In this document: positions 46,201 to 56,532 of the stretch, piece after piece | How positions within the stretch are numbered: the stretch's first letter is position 1 | How the letters are laid out: each line of letters begins with the position of its first letter | Assembly: GCA_014904985.1 (NCBI GenBank) | Contig: MU128981.1 | Coordinates: 186,230-250,229 of the forward strand | From: Hydnum rufescens UP504 | Taxonomy: Eukaryota > Basidiomycota > Agaricomycetes > Cantharellales > Hydnaceae | DNA length: 64,000 nucleotides | Direction of reading: 5' to 3' | Made by a program: the position numbers and the translations under genes | The notes under the pieces: generated by a model | Told to the model about the DNA's origin: nothing | What the model saw: only the letters and a program-made list of their open reading frames with translations | Databases searched by the model: none

Positions 46201-46531
46201 CCCATGACAGCAAAGTGTTTGATAGTACGACGAGGTGGTGGCTCCACTTCTTTATGAGTTCTCTAATGCAGAGCATGAGAACTGGACTGTAGAAGACCAA
46301 AAGTCTGAAAGCACTTACAGTCTTCAGAGCTCTATCTGCATCTGAGGACGTTGGCTCCTCAGATGAGCTGTCAATAACCTTGCGTTTGGTAGCACGGGTT
46401 GGCAGCTTCGACACCTTCGTTTTCGGAGCTTCCTCATCTGAGGCCCCGTTGGTAGAGTTCCGTCTGACAAGACGTCCTTGATATGTCTTTAGGTTTGCCT
46501 TCGATGAGGCCGGGACAGATTTATTCGCCAT
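43246..46531 (-). CDS. Gene B of the A-B module, unknown function
   Basis: Starts at ATG 46531 (MANKSVPASSKANLK). A basic, Ser/Lys-rich N-terminus (KRKVIDSSSEEPTSSDADR) is followed by several short introns (for example donor GTAAGTGC after RALKT). Main blocks: ILDDAQELAHRLHPSIRV, RRGPCGALGIIKGLAFF (near 45427-45380), an acidic Asp/Glu linker, SYSAASKYIKNLFTSNS-type helices preceded by KWHQEAEKKERDNELKRRD, VVLIIDRNNDTVYCVRD, and a Ser/Asn-rich tail, in all perhaps 700-800 residues. It matches B' (22.1-25.1 kb) throughout. I do not recognise a named domain. Gene A lies upstream on the same strand with about 0.7 kb between. A few frame changes are not explained by introns I can define. Confidence 0.6.
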
Positions 46532-47220
46532 TGGATCCAAGGGTGCTATTTTTCCAACTGCAACGTCTAAGTATTTCAGAAACGTTCCAAGTAGAAATAT
46601 CGCAGTTGAACGGCCTCCACGAAGGGTCGAATCGATGATGAGTGTATGATGAAGTACGAAGATGGTGATGATGAGGGAATCGAGAGGCGTAGGGATGAGG
46701 AAAGAACGGGAGGTGTATATAGGGTGAAAGTGTCGATATGCAGAAGTGAGGGTTGAGACACGAGAAGAAAACGAAGGCAGTTGATGCTTCCTGAATGACC
46801 TTTGCTCCCAATCGCACAATCCGAGAGGTCCAAGGAAACCAGGAACCTCCCAAGATGCAGTGTGAGCGGGTGGTGCAAGCAGTAACTCGTTGAGTTGTGA
46901 GGATTGTTGAAAAAGTGAAGCCAAGCCTTATCACTCTATCCGAGGGGCACAAGAAAAATCAGGTGCCTCTCAAGACCGAGTGAGACAAGGTCGCGAGGTG
47001 GTGGTTCGCTGAGAAACCTTCTGGAACTTGCCGGCCCACTTACGACAGTAACTTATAAGGTATGCAATTACAATTCTATTAGTCGAACATCTGTACATAC
47101 ACATATATGAAGAGGAAAATTTAAAAAAAAAAGAGGATAAAGAGGTGGGGAGGCGGAGAGGCAAAGAGGTAAAGAGGCAAAGCTATCATCTCGCCCCACT
47201 GAATATAGCCTCGTCCGTCC
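46532..47220. other. Intergenic between gene A and gene B
   Basis: The minus strand has open frames (46952-46521) without recognisable motifs. This stretch should contain the gene B promoter and 5' leader. Near 47110-47170 there is a purine-rich run with AAAGAGG repeats. Confidence 0.4.
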
Positions 47221-50200
47221 TCAAAAAAAGAAATGGGGCGGGGGAAGAACGGTCCCAATCGATGTACCATAGTCCAGACTCAAGGTACCCAAACGATTCC
47301 ATATGGCGGGGGCGGAAGGGCGGGAATACTGCACGTCGGGATCGAGCATTGCGCTTTGGCCAATCACACGAACCAGATCATCGTATGGACCATTTGTGCG
47401 GTAGAGTGGCACCCAGAATGGTGTAGTGCTCCGATCGTCACGAATAGCATGAGCACGCACAAATTGCGCCAACTGACGTCGCGTAGCGGTGTATTCCTCA
47501 TCAAGGGTGCGCACTAGCCATGCTGTGGTGAATTCGATTCGATCCATGATTTGTGGTGCACCAAGAGTAAAGCCCTCTACAGCAATAGGAGGGTACCGAT
47601 TCAATTCCAGCAGAGAGTATCGAAGGAACGTTTTTACGCTGGTCGCTGCAACCGGCAGGGGGAACGGATGGAACCGCCGCAAATCTCCAAGGTCCCTGTA
47701 TGGAGGTGCATTCTCCATCATTTCCGCGAGGTCCACAGGGGATTGCTGGTGCAAGTAGCACATCTGCACGTACTCTGGACACAGCACATAACGAAACGAA
47801 TCCAGCGCTTCCTGGCGGTCTACATGGACTGTGTTCGCTTCGTTGAAGGGCCACGGCCTGTGCTCAGGCGAGTTGCGAAGAAGGCTGAGCACAGCATCGC
47901 GTCTCTGCTCAGATTTGAAAGAAAGAAGAACCTTCTTCTTGTTACGAGCAGCACCTTTTGCCATCTTGTTCTTCTGCACCCGAACTCCTATCAGGCCAGT
48001 TGCCTGGAACAGCTCGAACAGCCGTGGAATGTCCACATCTTCAGTCACACCTGATAATTCAATGCGAAACCAGGTGGCCAGAGGGACAACTGGATCAACG
48101 ACAGCTGATCAACGACAGCTTGATCAACGACAGCTGGATCAATGACAGCTGGATCAACGCCAACTGGATTGACAACAGCTAAGTCGGTGGCAATTGGTTT
48201 GGTGGTGGCTGGATCGGCGGCAGCTGAATCGGCAGCAGCTGGATCGGCAGCAGCTGGATCGGTAGCAGCTGGATCGGCAGCAGCTGGATCGGCAGCAGCT
48301 GGATCGGCAACAGCTGGATCGGCAACAGCTGGATCGGCAACAGCTGGATTGGCAGCAGCCGGATTCGGCAGCAGCTGGATGCTGGATTGGCAGCAGCTGG
48401 ATCAGCGGTCTCTGGAATAGCACCTCCAGGAAAGGTAGAAAGGGTGGAAGGGCGACCAGGAGGCATTTGGGGCGCCTCGAATGAATCACTAGGAACGACA
48501 GGAGGGGCAGAAGGGTGAATCTGGAGGCAGTTGGAGTGCCTCGAATGAATCACCAGGAATGACAGGAGGGGCAGAAGGGCGGCCTGGAGGTGTTTGGGGC
48601 GCCTCGAATGAATCAACAACCTTGGTTGGACCATGAGAAGCACTCCACGAACGCTGGGCATGCCAAGAGCCAGAAGGCTCTGGCATTCGAGAAACAGGAC
48701 GACCACGAGAGCCAGCAAGATCGCTTCCAGGAGAGCAAGAATGGCGATGGCTGGAAGAGGGAGGGTGACGATCATGGGAAAGAGGCCGGTGACGATCGCG
48801 GGAAGGAGGGCGACGACGATCATGGGAAGGGGAGCGACGACGATCATGGAAGGGAGCGACGACGACGAGCGAGCGGAACGGCGGAAGGGAGATGAACGTG
48901 GACGAGGGCAGAAATGGCGAGGAGAACGCGAACGAGGGCGGAAACGGCGAGGAGAATGCGAACGAGGCCGATCATAACGACCACGACCATGCTGACCAAC
49001 CACAGTAGGAGAACGGGACCGAGTTGAACGCTGCTGTGTATATGATGGTCCCACAGTGACACGCAAGGACGAGGCCACACAACTGTCTTCAGGTTGTGGA
49101 AGCTCAATGCACGGAGTGGGTGGTGCACGCCGGTGCCATTCAGTCCACTCCGCAAGGAGATACTCCTCCAGGGGTGTGCGCCATACCCTACTCTTGTTCT
49201 GGGCAACTTGGATCATGGGGACAATGCGACCGTACTCAGCTGAAGCCCGGTCCGCGCCGCAACAGGAAGGTCCTTCTGCACAGCATCCCAAAGGGGGTCT
49301 GCCTGTGCTGCCGCCGCAATACGGGCCTTCCTCCTCTGCAACCTTGGATTCCAGTCATCGATAGACCCTTCTTCATCAGATGAGGAAGGGTCGGCGTTAA
49401 AGTCAGGCATGACGGCATCAACCAAATTCAAGTCCATTGAGCCAGTGGGTAGAGTTGGTTGTGGCGTGGGATCTTCGTGGCGGGGACAGCGAGGCAGCAC
49501 GTGGGAGAGGTACTGTGTCGCGAAGCGTAATGGTACCAGGACCCAAGACACGGGCGAGTGCTCCAGCCATATGACTGTCCACATCTCGAAGACAGGACTC
49601 AAACAGATCATTATAGAGGGCCCTGGATTGCTGGGATTCGTCCCCCCAGCCCAATCGGGAACTTGATGATCCAGGGTGATGGACGTTTAACCTCAGCCAC
49701 AGGCCACATCCTCCAGATTTCCAAAAATTCGCCACGAGCATCGCCAGTATCATGTTCGGTAATCTCTTTAACAATCGCCTGATATTCCAGGGCCGTAGCG
49801 GGTGGACAAGGATTAAGAGGACGAACGTCTTTCCCGTCCAAGATTCGAATGCCTTGGAGGGGGACACCATGGCGTTCTAATTCCTCGAAAGGAAAGTCGA
49901 CCTCAGCCATAGAAAAGAAAGCTCCCACAAGAGCATGATCGACTCCAAATCGTGGGAGCTCCAGACCAGCGACGAGAGCAATGTGGTCGATGGTCCGATG
50001 CATCAGAAGTCGACTAACAGCACGTAACTGGGCCTCTGCATCTTCGAGTTTTATAATCTCGAGCGGCATGTGGAATTTTGAGAAACTGGACGGGGTGGGG
50101 AGAGCACCATCACGTCCGCTCTGGATCAAAGAGTCAATGACGTCAGAGGCGCCACAGATTGATGATGAGGTCGGAATATCGTCGAGTCGTAAATTGAAAA

Positions 50201-51087
50201 ATTCTGCGGCTCCAAACCACAGCTGATGTAACTCGAATGCGTCGACGATGAGGTTCCGGATGTTCCGTAACCATACATTGTCGAAATACCAATCCAAGTG
50301 GTACGTGCTCTTTTTCATGGGCTGACGTGCTGGATATTGATGTTCAAGGAGATAGGGAAAATGTGGCGAGGCGTGATTGTACATGCGTCGCACGCACAGA
50401 ATGTCACCGTACGACCAAGTGGGAGAACGTGATGGCAACCATGACCTAGTGAGTCGGATAGTGTTGAATACGTCCGAGTCCCAACATCGATACAGCGACT
50501 CCTGGTATTTTGGATTAAACTCTGGGAGGCTGGGAAACAAAAGGCCAGAGAGATCGTCCACGTTCACGGGCCTGGGTCGGACGCCAATAAGGACGTCAAT
50601 TGAGCGGACAGATCTGAATCGTGGACAGTGTTGTTGTACTCGAGCACCCAGTCCTGAATGCAAACGAAGTGCTTGGAAGAGCTGGGGTGATCGCCTCTGA
50701 GAGCTGGAGATAATGTCACTATTAGTCCTTGAAACAAATTCTTGCCATGAAAGGAAGAAACTTACAAGACTGAACTTCCTTGAAATGATGATAGTATCGT
50801 TTGCCCATGGACGAAAATGCCTTCAGCACGTTAGCTGAACTAAGTGGCAGGGCAGGACCAAGGGATTCACCAAATCGCCACTGCGAGGGTTGGCCATCAT
50901 CATTGAGCTCGATGGGGTTGGGAGGAGGTGCTGGCAGAGAAACTTCAGACTTCTTTTTGAAGCTCAGGAACTTCTTCGTCCCCCTAGATGAGGAAGCAGA
51001 AGGGACAATGGAAGAGGACGATGCTCCCACAGTCGAGGGAATTGAGCTATCCATCGACGCAGTCGACTTCTTGGTCTTGGACTTCAT
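47221..51087 (-). CDS. Gene A of the A-B module, unknown function
   Basis: Probable start [15 protein letters not shown] at 51087. A Ser-rich basic N-terminus leads to [17 protein letters not shown], and an intron is likely near 50765-50704. A long frame (50663-49611) follows with [35 protein letters not shown] and [15 protein letters not shown]. After frame changes come [13 protein letters not shown], an Arg/Ser-rich stretch ([16 protein letters not shown]), a 15-bp minisatellite coding Leu/Pro/Ile/Gln, and a last frame (48048-47221) with [18 protein letters not shown] and [18 protein letters not shown], ending at 47221. Roughly 1100 residues if all are one gene. No family recognised. Frame breaks around 49.6, 49.25 and 48.1 kb may be introns, errors or decay. 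Confidence 0.5.
48093..48418. repeat. 15-bp minisatellite inside gene A
   Basis: About twenty units of AGCTGGATCGGCAGC and variants. The period is a multiple of three, so a gene A reading frame can pass through as a repeated five-residue peptide. Shorter imperfect repeats of about 70 bp (CGCCTCGAATGAATCA) follow at 48474-48612. Confidence 0.92.
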
Positions 51088-52229
51088 TTTGCGAGGAGGT
51101 GCATGCGGGGTAGTACTGTAACCCAAACAGACTCCTACGACTCAGAACAGACAGATGTGCTGCTCAAAAGCGCACAAGTAAGATGGGGGAAGGGGGTGGA
51201 GAGGTCGATCCCTGATTGCAGGTTTCAAGATGGAGGAAGTTGCACTTCGACCAATCCAGATACCACATGCGTGCGAATGACTGCTGGAAAAATCCGGATT
51301 GTATGCTTGAGCTCCCGCAGTGCGGGAACGCCACTTGCCGAGGGACCTCGTGACCATACCCAGCAACCCCCAGAAATCGGTGAGCTAATAGGGATTCAAA
51401 CTACAGGAAAACTTGTGCATCGTTTGGTGCATCATTCCAAAGCTCAAGACATCGTTATTTTTTCTGCAATTCTGTGGATCGTGACGTCTGTCTCAAAGTC
51501 TTCAAGCCCATGTTCAACCCGTCACGAGATCTTTACTGCGTATCAATCTGACTATCACCCCTGACTTTTAATGGGAACAAGAGATTCATGGCAGCTCAGA
51601 ATTTTTTTGGATTATGGTTGAAGATATGGACTGGCGAGATCCTTCTGCTCCGTCATCAATTCATTCTGCAGCAGTGATTTTCAGAAGATGAACATACTGT
51701 TACTTTCACTGTCCTGATGTACGAGCCCATCCCACCTAACTACTGTATGCGCACAAAGTCTAGCAAAGGGATATTTTTGTGACGTGACATTTGTGCTAAC
51801 TTCACTAGCAAAGTGACAGCCACTACTTAGCTTCTGCGCATGGCCATATTCTCTGTCAGCAATAAATCCAGTTCTCTATTACTGCATCTGACAGGTCTCT
51901 GAATACATCTCTATAGTTGGATCGCGAGAAATGCCCACCCCCTCCCTCATTTCTTCTTGAAAAACTACTGTATGACAGTTTCCCCATTCTCATTCGTTCG
52001 TTTATTCCTGTACCTTCGAGTCACGCGTCACACACCCCCTAAACCGCTTTGTCACGCGTCACAGAAAGGTTGCTGAACTAAGAAATGTGGGTGTCACACC
52101 CCAAAGGGGTAATTTTGCTTTTTTTTCGGTCCTATGGTGTACGAACTTGGGTTTTCACGCGTCACAAAGGCCCACGAACTTAAAAAAATTGTCACATGAT
52201 TTTTGATCGAACCGTACTTCATGCCATTA
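51088..52229. other. Upstream of gene A; three GTCACGCGTCAC-like motifs
   Basis: No gene seen. TCACGCGTCA occurs at 52021, 52052 and 52155, each containing ACGCGT, the core of the fungal MBF (MluI cell-cycle box) site. The function here is speculative. The repeats may simply belong to a decayed element. The gene A promoter should lie near 51090-51300. Confidence 0.4.
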
Positions 52230-52372
52230 GGGCCACTTTCGGCTGCATGAGAAATATTTCTGCGAAATGCATTTCTCAATATAAAAATGGGGAAACGTTT
52301 CTAATCGTTTCACTACTTTTATATTGAGAAACGCATTGCCTAGAAACGTTTCTGGTGCAGCCGAATCGGCGC
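52230..52372. mobile_element. 143-bp palindromic MITE, Harbinger type
   Basis: Flanked by TTA on both sides (52227-52229 and 52373-52375). The terminal inverted repeats extend over about 55 bp per arm: the left arm includes CGGCTGCA and TTTCTCAATATAAAA, mirrored on the right as TTTTATATTGAGAAA and TGCAGCCG. A 3-bp TTA duplication and long inverted repeats are typical of PIF/Harbinger MITEs. No coding capacity. Confidence 0.78.
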
Positions 52373-52499
52373 TTAAGTTTCGAACCGTTGGCTCCACGAG
52401 GAGACTCGGCTGCCAATCTCATTCAAGCACTTGATCCCTCCCGAGAAATTCCCACCCACAACTCCTCTCCTCTCCCTTCAGCCACTCCCTCTTGCCTCT

Positions 52500-53360
52500 T
52501 GCTGCGTTGCACAATAAAGAGTTTGAAGTATTGTATTCCAGAAAATTACAGCCATTCAACAAGATACAGACTCAAGTCTTCCAAGCCTTGTACAACTCGG
52601 ATGACCAACGTCTTCATCGGTGCACCTACTGGTATCGGCAAAACCATATGCACTGAATTTTCTTTGCTGAGGCTCTGGTCAAAGTCTGATGCGCCTTGTG
52701 CTGTATGCATCGAGCCATATCAAGATGTGGTGGACCAACGAGTCTCTGAATGGCGGAAAAAATTTGGTAACCTGCAAGGGAGGGAGGAAATAGTCGGCCT
52801 AACCGGCGTGACAAGTGCAGATCTCCGCATATTGGAAAAAGGTGCCCGTGTATTCGTACATCCCGTTAGTGCCTCCGGAGGTTCGTTATGGAATGCTGAT
52901 CATCTTCGTTTATCAAGTGGGATATTCTCTCCCGCCGGTGGAAGCAGCGGAAGCATGTTCAGAACATTGGATTATTGATTGCAGACGAAGTGCAACTCAT
53001 TGGGGGGGGGAAATAGGGCCGACATGTGAAGTTGTTATCTCGGACGCACTACGTGTCTGCGCAAACCGAGATCAAGACTCGTATCGTTGCGTGTGGCGTT
53101 TCTTTGGCCAACGCTCGCGACTTAGATGAATGGATGGGCATAAGTACGCATACGATTTTCAACTTTGCCTCACGAATATATATCCTCATGATATTTATTA
53201 CCATTCCTTATGACAAACCCAATGCAGCGCCCGCCCACTTCCTCTCGAGGTTCATTTGCAAAGTTTCGGCATCCTGCACTTCCCATCACTGATGATTGCC
53301 ATGGCTAAGCCTGCGTATTTGTCAATTGTGGAATTTTCCTCCTCCAAGCCCGTTGTCATG
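52500..53360 (+). pseudogene. Fragment of a Brr2-like Ski2-family RNA helicase
   Basis: Readable blocks: [20 protein letters not shown] (Walker A, normally APTGSGKT), CIEPYQDVVDQRVSEW, EIVGLTGVTSADLRILEKG, then in other frames VSRTHYVSAQTEIKTRIVA and CGVSLANARDLDEWMG, and AMAKPAYLSIVEFSSSKPV. Their order matches the C-terminal helicase cassette of Brr2, the U5 snRNP helicase that unwinds U4/U6. The DExH motif II region is missing or scrambled (about 52870-53030), and stops and shifts interrupt the rest. It is a decayed partial copy, not a functional gene. Assignment to Brr2 over other Ski2-like proteins rests on SLANARDL and AKPAYL. Confidence 0.75.
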
Positions 53361-54323
53361 TTCGTCCTGTTAAGAGTTATAGTCTTTTAGGTAGAAACTA
53401 CTTGTATTCCGCGAGATATTTCTCGCTATATATACACAATCTAATATACTAGAATATACGAGTCTTGGTCAACTACACTCTATTAGCATTGACGCGCTAG
53501 ACGGACATAGGGGCTTCCGGATCTTTCCGGGAGATTTCCTTATCGGGATGGATCATTCCAATGTCAACAATGTCGATTGACTGCGTCTGATGTCTTGACT
53601 TACTGCTTGCTGGCGGCAACAAGGATCGGTTCCTGAATATCGAGGCTTCTGATCTGGAGCCGCACTTGAATCATATCACTGATAGTGGTCGCTGTTATGA
53701 TCCGGATGCAAATCTCACTACGCTATTGAACACCTCGTGAAATCTGTGGGCATCCATTCTGCTGTCTGTGTGCCCCAGATTTGAGCGGTCTGTATTCCTG
53801 TTACCACACGTGCCGGTGTCTCGTCAACGCGCTTCATTCCTCAATTCGAGTTCTTCGCAGAGTCTGTGGGCCAACATTCGGTTTGTCTGTAGGCCCCAGG
53901 TTCAAGCGACTTGCTCTTTCTCGCGATTTCCTGTTGCATCCTGGCTTTCTCTTTGACACCGACTTCCACATATCAGGTGCGTTTGGTTCTTCAACATTCG
54001 AGCTCGACATCTAAAGCCCTTCCACAGTGTTCCCGTCTCTCGTGTCCCACCTCTTGTGTTCCGCCTCGCGTTTTCCGCTTTTCATGTCCTCACCTCTCGA
54101 ATTTCCCAAATATCTCGCCTCTATCACAAACTTTGTGGACGAGCATTCTTCCTAGTCTGCAAATCCCATAATTAAGCGATCTCACCTATGTCCCCCAAGC
54201 ATATGGGCGATGCTCCAGGTGGATCGACAAAATGACTTCCGAGGCTCACGGAAGTGTAGATGAAGCCCCAGTGCATCAAATCCTCATCCCTCTTCATCAG
54301 CCCCTTCCAACACATACTCCAGT
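53361..54323. other. Unassigned
   Basis: No gene or repeat recognised. A TGTTAAGAGTTATAGTC start at 53368 with a TATATATACA box at 53434 resembles the beginning of a Copia-type LTR, but no matching end or target duplication is seen. Confidence 0.35.
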
Positions 54324-54833
54324 ATGCTCAAGAAGGGCCTGAAAACCTTCCAGGCTGTGATTGCCAAGGAGACTAGTAGTCATAAGGTTTTGAAGAAACC
54401 GATGACTGCCATCAACACTGCCAACCCCAGTCAACTTCCAACCGCAATGCTCTCTCAAGCCAGCATGAAACCCATTACAAGTGCAGCGACAGCTTGGAAA
54501 TTCCATGGTGGAACTGGCACCTTCATAGCTACTGTACCGGTAAATCAGCTGGCAGCACCACAAGCAAGCATCACCAAGCCACGCTACCATCAGAAAGTCC
54601 GGATTTCCGAACCTTCACAACCTTCCCATGGTACCCATCCATCTCTATTTTCTTCTGATGGATTTGAAGATGAATTGGGATCGGGTGGCGATGAACCATC
54701 TGGAGCACCTTCGCTGATGGCAACTGAGCAGCACTTTGTCATACATTATCCTAACTATGCGACATGTTTGGATAACTTCTCAGTTGAGAACAAGCTGTCC
54801 TGCCATGCACAATTCAGTCAGCCACAAATGTAG
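54324..54833 (+). CDS. Hypothetical protein
   Basis: A 169-codon frame. Lys/Thr/Ala/Ser-rich N-terminal half (MLKKGLKTFQAVIAKETSSH), then DGFEDELGSGGDEPSGAPSL and an ordered-looking end (HFVIHYPNYATCLDNFSVEN). I recognise no family. It stops exactly where the second hairpin mosaic begins, and its stop (TAG, near 54831) overlaps that repeat's first block. It might be a fragment cut by the repeat. Confidence 0.3.
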   Translation: MLKKGLKTFQAVIAKETSSHKVLKKPMTAINTANPSQLPTAMLSQASMKPITSAATAWKFHGGTGTFIATVPVNQLAAPQASITKPRYHQKVRISEPSQPSHGTHPSLFSSDGFEDELGSGGDEPSGAPSLMATEQHFVIHYPNYATCLDNFSVENKLSCHAQFSQPQM

Positions 54834-56532
54834 GTCTAGTTAGATATTATGAGCCTTGCATTTATATAGTCTAACTAGAGGTTTTGATGCTGGGGCCCCT
54901 GGGGCCGGCTAACCTGATTTCTGTGATTCAAGCAGGGGCCCCCAGGGGCCCCTGTGTGGGACTTAGACTGGCCACAGAACTTCAATATATTGGGTTAGGC
55001 ATTGGTCAGTCACCTAAGCTCAGACTTGCACAGTGGGCCATACGGGCTTATCGGGGATGATCACAATTATTTATTATTATATTATACCCCCTCTGGGGTG
55101 ATGTTTCATCTATAATTATTATTTATTATCATTACACCACCTGGTCATGGGTGGTAGGTTCCATTCCTATTTACTTCTTTATTTATTTATTTATTTAAAA
55201 ATTCAATTTAAAAAAAAACATACCACACCCCCCTCAGCGGGTGTGGTACCGGCCAATTCTCCCTTGGGGGGTTGGGCGGGGGTTCGACCGGCTCATCAGT
55301 GGCCATTTGGGGGCTCGGCGGTCCACCATTGCGCAGATTGTTTCGACTGGCCACGCGTGTCCGTCGGGGGTGGGTTGTTGTTTCGGAGCTTTGGATTTGA
55401 TCCTAGAATAATAGCGGACATTAGTAAAAAAAATTCGAAGTGATGCAAAAGGAGCAGCTTGCGCTGCTCCTTTTGCGTCACTGTACGTATAGAAAATTTT
55501 AAAAAAATACCTTATGGTACCATACACCCGCCTGCTGAGGCGGGTGTGGTACTCGTTTTGGCCCCCTGTCGCGTAGTTTGCATATGGGGGCAGGTGGTGT
55601 GTTTCGCGGGTTTCGGTTCGGATCCTAGAATACATTAGTAAAAAATTCAAAAGCAATGCAAAAGGAGCAGCTTGTGCTGCTCCTTTTGCATCACTGTATG
55701 CATAGAAATAAAATAAAATTTAAAAAAAAAACCATGGTACCACCCACCCGCCGAAGCGGGTGGGGGTACTCGTTCGTACCGCTTCCACTCTTGGTTTTTT
55801 GTATGGAGCTCACGTGGGTTTGGGGGTTTTTGGGGGAGCAAGATCCAGAATAAAAAAAGTTAGGTTAGTAAATAGTTAAAGGCGACGCAAAAAGAGCAGC
55901 CTTCGCTGCTCTTTTTGCACTGCTGTATCTACGGGGGAAAGGAACTCATCTTAGGTGACCACACACCCGCTGCAGCGGGTATGTGGTCTGGCTCGTTTCG
56001 GTATCATGCGTTGGCACAGGGTGTCGTTTGCTGTCGTGCATTCGTAGGGGGTATGGTGGGCCTTTGGTTGCCCCTTTGTGTGGGTCCTATTCGCATGGTC
56101 GCGAGGTGGCATTTGGGGCTTCCGCGTTGCGTTCGTTGTTGCGGGTTTGCGTTTGTGGCTGCATGGTTTCACGGGTTTAGGTAGGACATCTTAGGCTAGA
56201 ATAAAAATAAAGTGTCAGTTGAAGAGTAACAACCGCGCAAAAAGAGCAGCAACTGCTGCCCTTTTTGCACATTTGTAGCTATTAAAAGAAGACTTACCAA
56301 ATATGCCACACACCCGCTGCAGCGGGTGTGTGGCACTCTACATTCCTGCTGTTCTTCTCCTTGTTTTGTGATTACCACACACCCACCGAAGTGGGTGTGT
56401 GGTTCCGTCTGCACTTTGTGGTCTTGCATCACGGGTTTCGTCTGGTTAGCTGATCGTGGCAGGCTGGTCAGCCATATTTGATACCTATGATAGGTATCAA
56501 ATCTCGGGCACTATTTGGTACCTAAGTAGGTC
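54831..56532. repeat. Double-hairpin mosaic repeat, copy 2
   Basis: The order is: a 'tctagttaga' block, a GC hairpin (54891-54953), (ATT)n and (ATTT)n runs, alternating hairpins, and a GGTACC module (56461-56532). Type 1 (GCAAAAGGAGCAGC/GCTGCTCCTTTTGC family): 55445-55476, 55657-55690, 55887-55918, 56237-56268; loops TTGC, TTGT, CTTC, AACT. Type 2 (CACACCCGC/GCGGGTGTG family): 55221-55248, 55524-55547, 55743-55764, 55957-55988, a perfect 30-bp palindrome at 56305-56334, and 56374-56403 with stem CACCCAC/GTGGGTG. Stems differ by compensating changes. Spacings between type 1 hairpins are 212, 230 and 350 bp. Confidence 0.85.

Noticed and set aside
53368..53500. Possible Copia solo LTR (TGTTAAGAG start, TATA box)
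   Set aside because: No matching CA end or target duplication could be found.
41553..56532. Terminal inverted repeats of a giant transposon
   Set aside because: The end modules are in direct, not inverted, orientation and no target duplication was found; kept only as a permuted-module observation.
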